NCBI GenBank assembly: GCA_026397675.1
Contig: JAPLUH010000273.1
Coordinates: 1 to 10,748, forward strand
Reading direction: 5' to 3'
DNA length: 10,748 nucleotides
Source: Verrucomicrobiota bacterium
Lineage (GTDB): Bacteria > Verrucomicrobiota > Verrucomicrobiia > Limisphaerales > UBA9464
Shown piece after piece: positions 1 through 6,065 of the stretch. The first letter of the stretch is position 1. Each line of letters opens with the position of its first letter. Position numbers and translations under genes: made by a program. The notes under the pieces are model-generated. The model had not been told where the DNA came from and did not search any database. It was given only the letters and a program-made list of their open reading frames with translations.

Positions 1-1044
1 GAGTCGGGAATCATAACCGCGGCTGGCGCTGACCACTCGACGTTCCACCTCGCGCCGGGCAACGGTGAGGACTGCGGAGGCCTGTTGCCGCTTGGCTTCA
101 ATGGCGGCGATGTTGGCCGTACGAGGACGCCACAACGGCAACGGGAAGGCCACGCCCACACCCACGATCCGGTCGAGGGTACTGCCATCCTGCCCCATGG
201 TCATCGGCCCCACTTCAAAGGCGGGCCAGCGCTCATTGCGAGCCAAGTCTACCCGAAAACCCTGCTGAACCAACTCGGCAGCGCGTGTGCGTAGTTCGAA
301 ATTATTGGTATTCGCCGCAGCCATGAGGCGATCGAGGGCCGGTCGCTCCGGCAAGTCGGGAAGGTCCCGCTGGACCTGAAACGAGGCCTCAAGGGGCGCT
401 CCCCGGAGGAGGTTCAGACGCACCCGCTCGGCATCCACCGTCAGCGCGAATTCCGAGGCCCTGCGGCGGAGCGTCAACTCCGTTGCCTCGAGGATGCGCA
501 CCTCCAACTGTGGGGCGATGCCCGCGGGATCTCTCTGCACAAGCACCTCGCGCAATGCCCGGAAGCGATCAGCCACCGCGCGGGCCACGCGCGATTTCTC
601 CTCGGCGCTGGCCAATCCGAAGGCGTTCTCACGCACCTTGCCTGACAAGTCGCGACGGAACGCTTCCAGGCCGAGAGTCGCCAGAGCGACATCCTGATTG
701 GCGATGGCTTTTCGCAACCCCAGACGACCAGGCCACTCAAAACTCTGTCGCACCGAAGCCGACCACATGGCTCCCTCGCCGGCCATGGAGTGGTCCAGGT
801 TCTTGCTGCGAACTTGACCCGCCTGAAGTTCGGCCTTGGGCAAATCGAGTCGACCCGCCAATCGAGTGGCCGCCTTAGCCCCCTCAAGCTGGGCCTGGTA
901 AAAGCCGAGTTCGGCATTGTGTTCCAGAGCCTCGGTAACCAGGGCTTCGGCGGTGATCCCCAACGGAGATTCGGCAGCAGAAAGACTCAGGACAGTGGCA
1001 ATACCAACCAGAGGGCCAAACAGACGGAAAATTAACGAGTTCAT
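1..1044 (-). CDS. CzcC/TolC-family outer membrane efflux protein (partial, 3' end outside window)
   Basis: The ATG at 1044 opens a frame that stays open for 348 codons to the left edge, so the C-terminus is missing. The first ~24 residues form a signal peptide (MNSLIFRLFGPLVGIATVLS followed by LSAA). The mature part begins with the helical pattern of TolC/CzcC outer-membrane channels: ALVTEALEHNAELGFYQAQ, then the substitution-tolerant coiled-coil helices, and a second-repeat segment with GVAFPLPLWRPRTANIAAIE around residues 310-330. This PLPLW...N...A..E block is typical of the CzcC branch, the outer-membrane partner of heavy-metal RND pumps. It would form a trimeric channel joining an inner-membrane pump to the outside. 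The adaptor and pump genes would be expected beyond the left edge. No clear Shine-Dalgarno precedes the ATG. The exact substrate (metal or drug) cannot be read from this part. Confidence 0.85.
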   Translation of the reverse strand, partial: MNSLIFRLFGPLVGIATVLSLSAAESPLGITAEALVTEALEHNAELGFYQAQLEGAKAATRLAGRLDLPKAELQAGQVRSKNLDHSMAGEGAMWSASVRQSFEWPGRLGLRKAIANQDVALATLGLEAFRRDLSGKVRENAFGLASAEEKSRVARAVADRFRALREVLVQRDPAGIAPQLEVRILEATELTLRRRASEFALTVDAERVRLNLLRGAPLEASFQVQRDLPDLPERPALDRLMAAANTNNFELRTRAAELVQQGFRVDLARNERWPAFEVGPMTMGQDGSTLDRIVGVGVAFPLPLWRPRTANIAAIEAKRQQASAVLTVARREVERRVVSASRGYDSRL

Positions 1045-1177
1045 GAGCAATCAAAACGAATGGAGCGCCGAGCGAGAAACCGTCTTCGGGCCACGACTCG
1101 GCGGATCGCAGCCCTTTGAGAAGCCATAGATTCCAGACAAGTGGAGCCCATGGACTGGAGTAAACCGTCCGATCGGC

Positions 1178-1690
1178 TCAGCAGCGGAGCACGTGGATAC
1201 GACTGACGCAGAGGGAAGGCGCCAAAGTCGACTGAACCCCGATAGAGGCCTGACGGTGCGGCCGGCTCGATGGAGCAACGGCAGGCAGCGGAAACGCAGT
1301 AAGCACTAAACCGGTCGCGTTCCGAGCAATCGAATCACGGATGGAAGCCTCGCTGGATCGGGCAGCCAAACCGGGATCTCGGTCCAGGTCGATGACATGG
1401 TCACCCCCTGAAGTGAGAGAGTCCGAGGCCAGCGAAGTCAGGAAATCGGCGATCCAGTCATGGGAATGAATCCGCTCAGGATGTCGAGCCGAACGGTCAT
1501 GCCCCAGAATGACTAAAAAACCCTGCTGCCGGGATTCAATCCGAACCGAATGTTCCCCATCGACTAGGGCCACTGCCGCGGTGCACAGGGTCATGAACCA
1601 ACCCATGCCGCCCAGATAAGCCACCAATCCGAGCAAGGCCAGACAGCGAACCCAAGGTCCGCGATGGGGGCTTTTTGAGCGTCCAGCCAT
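1178..1690 (-). CDS. Small single-pass membrane protein of unknown function upstream of efflux gene
   Basis: I do not recognise a named family. From the ATG at 1690 it is 170 residues. A basic N-terminus (MAGRSKSPHRGPW) leads into one hydrophobic segment at about residues 14-37 (CLALLGLVAYLGGMGWFMTL), which could be an anchor or an uncleaved signal. A His/Asp-rich stretch follows (GHDRSARHPERIHSHDW, then GGDHVIDLDRD), and then a low-complexity Pro/Ser/Arg tail. It lies in the same direction as the efflux gene with a 133-bp gap, so an operon is likely. The His/Asp residues beside a CzcC-like gene suggest metal binding or sensing, but this is inference. The start is uncertain: an in-frame ATG at 1714 directly follows GAGGA, too close for normal spacing, and the ATG at 1690 has only a weak purine run upstream. 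The frame stays open to 1858, but that extension runs into intergenic repeat DNA. Confidence 0.55.
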   Translation of the reverse strand: MAGRSKSPHRGPWVRCLALLGLVAYLGGMGWFMTLCTAAVALVDGEHSVRIESRQQGFLVILGHDRSARHPERIHSHDWIADFLTSLASDSLTSGGDHVIDLDRDPGLAARSSEASIRDSIARNATGLVLTAFPLPAVAPSSRPHRQASIGVQSTLAPSLCVSRIHVLRC

Positions 1691-1758
1691 GTCTGATTCA
1701 TCTTTCTTCCGCATTCCTCGAGACCGCAACCCCTCATTTGCCAAAGAGTCCCCATCAA

Positions 1759-1776
1759 CGGTCCCGCGGAGCCCTA
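1759..1776. repeat. 18-bp exact repeat, copy 1
   Basis: CGGTCCCGCGGAGCCCTA is identical to 1937-1954. It contains the palindromic core TCCCGCGGA (CCGCGG). In the second copy it forms the end of the ~100-bp repeat unit, so this first copy may be the remaining end of another unit. Confidence 0.75.
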
Positions 1777-1854
1777 GCACCTGCGGTGCGTAGGGGTCCC
1801 AGGCTGGAGTCTTCCGCGACAACACTCGGCGGCAGCGGGATCGGGCCGGAGCAA

Positions 1855-1957
1855 GCATTGGAAGCCATCAAACCCTCCCCTCGCGCACAGCGCGAACGCT
1901 CCATCCTCCCCCCAAGCTTCCTCGCGCGCGCAGGACCGGTCCCGCGGAGCCCTACCC
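1855..1957. repeat. ~100-bp intergenic repeat, copy A
   Basis: This copy aligns along its length with 2074-2174. Shared exact blocks include GCATTGGAAGC at the start, CTCCCCCCA, and AGCTTCCT near the middle, with an overall match of roughly three quarters by eye. It carries a 6-bp hairpin at 1881-1895 (TCGCGC-ACA-GCGCGA). It ends with the 18-bp sequence also found at 1759. The layout resembles a REP-like dispersed intergenic element; copy number elsewhere is unknown. Confidence 0.65.
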
Positions 1958-2004
1958 TACAGCGCACCACAAAAACGCTTCCCTTTGGAGGGCCCGTCGC
2001 CCAT

Positions 2005-2046
2005 CACCCAAAATAAATAAGAGTGGCACCTTTTGTGTAAATAGGT
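2005..2046. promoter_or_regulatory. AT-rich island, possible promoter region
   Basis: This is the only AT-rich patch in an otherwise GC-rich intergenic region (ACCCAAAATAAATAAGAG, then TTTTGTGTAAATAGG). Read on the minus strand it has TTTACA as a -35-like box, with T/A-rich sequence 16-18 bases further on that is a poor -10 match. A short CACCT/AGGTG inverted repeat spans about 2026-2046. It lies between the two repeat copies. A promoter is possible, as is the edge of a mobile repeat. Confidence 0.25.
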
Positions 2047-2073
2047 GAGACCGACCCCGCACCGACCCCGCGC

Positions 2074-2174
2074 GCATTGGAAGCAATCACCCTTTCCCCG
2101 GCGCGACAGCGCCATAGCTTCTCCTCCCCCCAGAGCTTCCTTGCGGGCGTAGGCTCTGTCCCGCTGCCCCCACC
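2074..2174. repeat. ~100-bp intergenic repeat, copy B
   Basis: This is the second diverged copy of the unit at 1855, in the same orientation, starting GCATTGGAAGC. It keeps a hairpin at the same place, 2100-2113 (GGCGC-GACA-GCGCC), although the stem sequence differs from copy A. It is preceded by the tandem 11-mer ACCGACCCCGC at 2050-2071. Confidence 0.65.
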
Positions 2175-2260
2175 TCGCGTACTTGAGATGCACCGAGTCG
2201 GAAACTTGCATCGATGCCGTTTATGAGTCTGAGTCAACCCTTTCGGGTCGCGACTCCAAC

Positions 2261-2383
2261 ATGGCTCCCATCTTGAACCTCTCCATCTGGCATTGGGCAG
2301 GCTTCTGTGCCTTCGTCCTTGGCGCATTAGCGCTGGACCGTGGCCTGGTCCACCGCCAGGGCGGGAAGGGTTCAGCCGCTTGA
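2261..2383 (+). pseudogene. TerC-like N-terminal fragment (40 codons), overlapping the recJ start
   Basis: The ATG at 2261 opens a 40-codon frame ending at the TGA at 2381-2383. It contains one hydrophobic helix, WHWAGFCAFVLGALALDRG, followed by LVHRQ. This resembles the first membrane helix of TerC/Alx family integral membrane proteins, where a W-x-x-F-x-x-(F/V)-x-L...ALDLGVFHRK pattern is usual. Intact family members have several more helices and metal-related acidic residues, all absent here, so this is either a truncated remnant or a stand-alone micro-protein. Its stop codon overlaps the proposed TTG start of recJ (TTGA, 2380-2383), which would allow translational coupling. No good Shine-Dalgarno precedes the ATG. 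The frame continues open upstream to an ATG at 2183, but that part has no TerC resemblance. Confidence 0.45.
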
Positions 2384-4092
2384 ATTCCCGCTGGGTCATG
2401 GCGGCCCCTTCTCCAGAATCCACCGAAACCCTGCGTCGAGAACTAGGACTCTCCAGCCTGGTGGCTACCTGCCTGGTCAATCGAGGAATCGTGACCACCG
2501 AGGCTGCCGAGGCCTTCCTCGACCCGCGCCTGAAATCCCTGTCCGACCCGATGGTCCTTCCCGACATCCGTTTGGCAATTGACCGACTATTCCTGGCCCG
2601 GGAGCGAAACGAACCGCTAGTAATTTTTGGGGATTACGATGTGGATGGAGTCACCTCCACCGCCATCCTGACAGAAGTCTTCACCACACTGGGATGGCAG
2701 TGCTCCCAATACCTACCCCACCGGCGGGACGAGGGTTATGGCCTGAGCCAGGCCGGCGTGGAAAACTGCCTGGCCCGCCACCCCACTTCGTTGCTGCTGG
2801 CCGTCGACTGTGGCTCAACTGCGGTGGAGGCGATCGGCTGGCTCAACAGTCGCGGGGTCGATGTCCTCGTTCTCGATCATCACCAACTCAGCAACCCGTT
2901 GCCACCGGCGCTAGCCCTGGTCAACCCATTGCGTTCCCCGGAGGCGGCCATCGCCCCGTTCTGCTCCGCCGGACTCGCCTTCAAGCTAGCCCACGCCCTC
3001 GTCAAACACGGACGCGAATTGGGCCTGGCCGGATTTGACACCTACAACCTCAAGACATTGCTCGACCTCGTGGCGCTGGGCACCGTGGCAGACCTCGTTC
3101 CGTTGATCGGCGAGAATCGCATTCTGGTACACGCCGGGCTAGAGCGCCTCGACAGCACTTCGCGATTGGGATTGCAGGCGCTCAAGCGGGTTTCGCGGAC
3201 ACGCAGCCCGATGGGAGTCTATGAGGTCGGTTTCCAACTCGGACCTCGTCTCAACGCCGCCGGACGCCTGGAGACCGCGGAGGACGCATTGCGGCTGCTG
3301 CTCTGCGACCGTGAGTCCGAAGCCCAGAGTCTGGCCGAAGTGCTCGACCTGCAGAATCGCGAACGTCAGGAGGTCGAGAAACGTATCGCCCAAGAGGCTG
3401 GAGAACGCGTACGGAACCGCTTCGATCCGCAACGCGATCTGGTCATCGTGGAGGGAGATTCCTCCTGGCACATCGGCGTCGTCGGTATCGTCGCTTCCCG
3501 GGTGCTGCGTGAATTCCACCGCCCGACCCTCATCCTGGGCGGTGATGGGACCCTCTGGCGCGGATCGGGCCGGAGCGTTTCCGGGTTCGACCTGGCGGGG
3601 GCTCTTCGCGATTGCTCCGACCTGCTGGAGAAGCACGGAGGGCATGCCATGGCCGCCGGACTCTCCATCGACCCGGCGCGACTAGAGGCCTTCCGCCAGC
3701 GCATCAATGATCTGGCACGAGAACGACTGCGCCCCGAACACCTTCAGCCCGAGGTCCGCATCGATGCATCCATTTCCCTGCGCTCCTTGAGCCTGCCGGT
3801 GGTGGCCGATCTCCGACGCCTGGAGCCCTTCGGTATGGGCAACCCGGTGATTCAACTCGCTGTCCGAGGCTTGACCCACGCCCGCCCACCGCAGCGACTG
3901 AAGGAACAGCACTGGAAATTTTGGGTTACCGACGGAGGCACGCCGGTCGAAACTGTCTGGTGGGGGGCTGGCGATCGCCCGGTTCCCGAAGGTCGTTTCG
4001 ATCTAGCCGTCATCCCTGAGGCCGGCGACTACGGAGGACGGCGCTTTCTGCAACTGCGCCTCATCGACTGGAAGCCCTCAGATTCGGCCTAA
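2380..4092 (+). CDS. recJ: Single-stranded-DNA-specific exonuclease RecJ
   Basis: RecJ degrades single-stranded DNA 5' to 3' in recombination, mismatch and base-excision repair, in the cytoplasm, using two Mn/Mg ions. With the TTG start the protein is 570 residues, close to E. coli RecJ (577). The DHH domain shows D85-Y-D-V-D-G90, D143-C-G and D166-H-H168, then GPRLNAAGRL at 288-297. The DHHA1 part shows GVVGIVASR (about 366-374), SGRSVSGFD and GGHAMAAG with H422. The C-terminal OB-fold region includes LEPFGMGNP (about 481-489). All expected catalytic motifs are intact. I chose TTG 2380 because GGAAGGG lies 9 bases upstream and because RecJ proteins commonly begin with a short ...RW... leader before the LxRELGLS segment. 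The in-frame ATGs at 2293 (adds unrelated residues overlapping the TerC fragment) and 2398 (drops the RW) are less likely. Confidence 0.95.
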   Translation: MNSRWVMAAPSPESTETLRRELGLSSLVATCLVNRGIVTTEAAEAFLDPRLKSLSDPMVLPDIRLAIDRLFLARERNEPLVIFGDYDVDGVTSTAILTEVFTTLGWQCSQYLPHRRDEGYGLSQAGVENCLARHPTSLLLAVDCGSTAVEAIGWLNSRGVDVLVLDHHQLSNPLPPALALVNPLRSPEAAIAPFCSAGLAFKLAHALVKHGRELGLAGFDTYNLKTLLDLVALGTVADLVPLIGENRILVHAGLERLDSTSRLGLQALKRVSRTRSPMGVYEVGFQLGPRLNAAGRLETAEDALRLLLCDRESEAQSLAEVLDLQNRERQEVEKRIAQEAGERVRNRFDPQRDLVIVEGDSSWHIGVVGIVASRVLREFHRPTLILGGDGTLWRGSGRSVSGFDLAGALRDCSDLLEKHGGHAMAAGLSIDPARLEAFRQRINDLARERLRPEHLQPEVRIDASISLRSLSLPVVADLRRLEPFGMGNPVIQLAVRGLTHARPPQRLKEQHWKFWVTDGGTPVETVWWGAGDRPVPEGRFDLAVIPEAGDYGGRRFLQLRLIDWKPSDSA

Positions 4093-4135
4093 GGGCAATT
4101 TCTCTGCCTCGGACACTCCAACCGAGTCATTGCCC
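4093..4135 (+). other. Imperfect hairpin just after the recJ stop
   Basis: GGGCAAT (4093-4099) pairs with ATTGCCC (4129-4135), and inside it CTCGG (4108-4112) pairs with CCGAG (4122-4126). It starts on the base after the recJ TAA. No T-run follows, so it is not a classic intrinsic terminator. It could be a Rho-type end, an mRNA-stabilising structure or a processing site between recJ and the next gene. Confidence 0.4.
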
Positions 4136-4179
4136 ACATCCCTCTCCTGGACTTACCTATCTGGACCATCTGGAAACCC

Positions 4180-5649
4180 ATGACTGCGCCCATCGATCTT
4201 TCCCACCAAAGCTCGTTCACAGCCAACTACCGGACGCACCGAAACCTACCCCCCTTGGCAGGTCTTTGCTCCTTCGCTCAAGCCGAACGCCCCGGGTTGT
4301 CCGTCGATCAGAGTGTGCGGCGTCTCAAGCGTCACCACTACGTCCTGCGCCGCATCCACGGCATCCTGACGGCGCGAATTACCGCTGAGCCGATCTACGA
4401 ACTCAAAATGGCCTGGAGCCATCAGGCGTGGCTCTGTGCCGAACAAGTCAGTGCGCTTCGAGCTCGGGTCGGTGAAATGCGCGAACCTCCCCTCGGCTTA
4501 GATAAAGTCCCACACGAAGGATTGGCCCTAGTGTTCGACGAACTTCAGGCGGCCCCCCGCGACCTGCTGCTCCTCGGATTGTACGAGATCGTCTTACCTG
4601 CGTTGTTGGGCACAATGGCCGACCACGCGGCCAATGCCCATCCCCTGGCCGACCAACCCACGGTGCGTCTTATGCGCATCGCCCAGCTCGATCTGGAGGC
4701 ACTGCATCATTACGGACGCAACGCCATCTCCAGCCTGGTCTCCGGCGACCAACGTGCTGCTGCGCAACCTGCATTGAGCCTCCTGCGACAGGCCATTGCC
4801 GCAGCCAGCGGTTTAGATGGTACCTCGACGGCCGGAGCGGATATGCCACTGCCGGCGCGCCTGCATTCCGCGCAGCCCTGGCAGTATGATCCTCGGCCTC
4901 AACGGGATGAACGTTTCCCCGATCCCTACAACATGGGGGTCAATGCAGAGGTGTTTCTCTACGATCCAAAGCAACCGGCCGAGGCCAAGGTGCTGATGAT
5001 GTACTACAAGCGGCTCAGAGAAATCGACGTGCCGGAGATGATGGCCAGCATCATCACTCAAACACCGGACAAGCCCTGGGGCTACTACCGGGACATGAGC
5101 CGCCAACTCTGGGATGAGTCGCGCCATGCGATGATGGGCGAGGTGGGCTTCACCAGCGCCGGCATTGATTGGCCCAATCAGGTGGCAGTCAATTTCACTT
5201 GGTCCCTCGGGTTAAATACCCAGCTCACACCGAAGGAGCGGCATGCCGTGCTGTACTTCATCGAACAGGGGCTCATGCCCAAGACCGGTAAACGGCACGA
5301 GTGGGAAACCGCCACCATGGCGGGGAATCCTCTGGCGGCAACTTTCCAGGATTTCGACTGGGCCGATGAGGTGCTTCACGCACGCGTCGGCCGGGACTGG
5401 TACGTCTCCGACATGCCCTCGCCCCATGAGGCTGTGGCCTACGGGGACGCTTGCTGGAGCAAAGTCCTCATGAACTGGGAGCGGTGGCGTTCGGAGGGTT
5501 TCACTCAGCATTCCAATTGGTGGACGGGTGCCTACACCCAATATTGTGAACTCCACGGAAAGACCCCCGACCCGACCGCCGCCCAGTTCGCCGTGAGTTA
5601 TGAGTCCATCCGAGCGGATTTGAGAGACTTGTCTTTGGCCTCGGGCTAA
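4180..5649 (+). CDS. Ferritin-like superfamily protein, putative di-iron, two tandem domains
   Basis: 489 residues, no signal peptide and no membrane helix, so cytoplasmic. I do not recognise a named family, but the second half carries the ferritin-like di-iron ligand pattern E, ExxH, E, ExxH: E281 or E286 (REIDVPEMM), E313-S-R-H316 (WDESRHAMMGE), E362 (YFIEQG) and E397-V-L-H400 (DEVLHARVG). The four sit in long predicted helices at plausible spacing. The first half has a similar, less complete set: E74 in YELKMAWSH, E136 in LYEIVLP, and E173-A-L-H176 in DLEALHHYG. That suggests a duplicated four-helix bundle, perhaps with one active and one degenerate site. Function might be oxygen- or peroxide-dependent oxidation, or iron handling; none can be assigned. 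It lies 87 bp after recJ on the same strand, with a weak GGA before the ATG at 4180, so co-transcription is possible but not shown. Confidence 0.8.
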   Translation: MTAPIDLSHQSSFTANYRTHRNLPPLAGLCSFAQAERPGLSVDQSVRRLKRHHYVLRRIHGILTARITAEPIYELKMAWSHQAWLCAEQVSALRARVGEMREPPLGLDKVPHEGLALVFDELQAAPRDLLLLGLYEIVLPALLGTMADHAANAHPLADQPTVRLMRIAQLDLEALHHYGRNAISSLVSGDQRAAAQPALSLLRQAIAAASGLDGTSTAGADMPLPARLHSAQPWQYDPRPQRDERFPDPYNMGVNAEVFLYDPKQPAEAKVLMMYYKRLREIDVPEMMASIITQTPDKPWGYYRDMSRQLWDESRHAMMGEVGFTSAGIDWPNQVAVNFTWSLGLNTQLTPKERHAVLYFIEQGLMPKTGKRHEWETATMAGNPLAATFQDFDWADEVLHARVGRDWYVSDMPSPHEAVAYGDACWSKVLMNWERWRSEGFTQHSNWWTGAYTQYCELHGKTPDPTAAQFAVSYESIRADLRDLSLASG

Positions 5650-5744
5650 AGCCGTCCTGATACGAAACACCACCCTCTGCCCCAACTGAACCGCACATAC
5701 CAAACCGGAGTTCATCCCTGGGTATGACCCGATAGAATCGGCGT

Positions 5745-5814
5745 GTTCTGAGGGAACGCCGCATAACACCCGTGCGGTCTTGGCTTTCCGGAATAGGCCG
5801 CGTTCCTTCAGAAC
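5745..5814. repeat. Inverted repeat with 15-bp arms, 40-bp spacer
   Basis: The left arm GTTCTGAGGGAACGC (5745-5759) matches the reverse complement of the right arm GCGTTCCTTCAGAAC (5800-5814) at 14 of 15 positions. Each arm is itself a near-palindrome, GTTC-N5-GAAC. The structure could be a large hairpin, a miniature mobile element remnant, or paired protein-binding sites. Confidence 0.6.
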
Positions 5815-5918
5815 GCCAAACCCTGGGACCCTCTCTTCCCAAGGTTGCACCCTGGGCTGGTATGCCGCGCCCCGTTGGGGCTTTCAAAACAACAGCCCCA
5901 GCCCCAATCACACTACAT

Positions 5919-5932
5919 ATCTCAGCTGAGAT
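5919..5932. repeat. Perfect 14-bp palindrome
   Basis: ATCTCAGCTGAGAT reads identically on both strands. It could be a dimeric protein-binding site or part of the local repeat element. It is far from any promoter I can identify, so an operator role is doubtful. Confidence 0.45.
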
Positions 5933-5956
5933 TTGACCCCAAAACACCAGGGGAAA

Positions 5957-5990
5957 CCCAAGAATCCCGCGGGATCTTGGGCTTCGTTTT
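5957..5990 (+). terminator. Candidate intrinsic terminator downstream of the ferritin-like gene
   Basis: CCCAAGA-A-TCC (5957-5967) pairs with GGATCTTGGG (5972-5981) with one bulged A and a central CGCG loop; the 4-base T-run TTTT (5987-5990) follows after CTTCG. The stem is strong, but the T-run is short and offset, and the site is about 300 bp past the stop at 5649. The near-symmetry means it could also act on transcripts from the opposing FHA gene. Confidence 0.4.
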
Positions 5991-6009
5991 AGGCTTTGTT
6001 TTAGGCTTT
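5986..6009. repeat. 12-bp tandem repeat, two exact copies
   Basis: GTTTTAGGCTTT occurs twice back to back (5986-5997, 5998-6009), followed by a decayed continuation (GGTTTGGACCTTGG). It is the kind of short array that arises by slippage. Confidence 0.7.
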
Positions 6010-6065
6010 GGTTTGGACCTTGGCTCGGGACGTGACCTGGGGCTGAAATCCCACCCGGATCGCTA

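Larger units (their letters stand above)
1715..2260. other. Repeat-rich divergent intergenic region
   Basis: About 545 bp lie between the minus-strand efflux operon and the plus-strand recJ side, with no convincing coding sequence. It contains an exact 18-bp repeat (1759 and 1937), two diverged ~100-bp repeat copies (1855 and 2074), an 11-bp tandem duplication ACCGACCCCGC at 2050-2071, and an AT-rich patch at about 2005-2046. Open frames here are made of the repeats and have no protein-family look. Promoters for the two divergent transcription units should be here, but I cannot place -35/-10 boxes with confidence. Confidence 0.7.
5650..6065. other. Repeat-rich region between convergent genes
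   Basis: This 416-bp stretch between the converging ferritin-like and FHA genes has no convincing gene. It holds a pair of 15-bp inverted arms (5745/5800), a GCCCC-GTT-GGGGC hairpin at about 5871-5883, a perfect 14-bp palindrome (5919-5932), a long hairpin (5957-5981) and a 12-bp tandem repeat (5986-6009). Minus-strand open frames that cross it read through these repeats and on into the antisense of the ferritin-like gene, so I regard them as spurious. Confidence 0.65.

Noticed and set aside
1855..2174. Possible CRISPR array
   Set aside because: Only two units, about 100 bp long and diverged, with no short identical repeats separated by unique spacers.
2004..2567. Minus-strand open frame of 187 codons across the repeats and the recJ start
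   Set aside because: It is composed of repeat copy B and antisense recJ sequence, with no plausible domain.
3139..3645. Minus-strand open frame of 168 codons inside recJ
   Set aside because: recJ has intact catalytic motifs in the forward frame; the reverse frame is a shadow.
5212..5947. Two overlapping minus-strand open frames (to 5850 and 5947)
   Set aside because: They read through intergenic repeats and then the antisense of the ferritin-like gene; no protein signal is visible.
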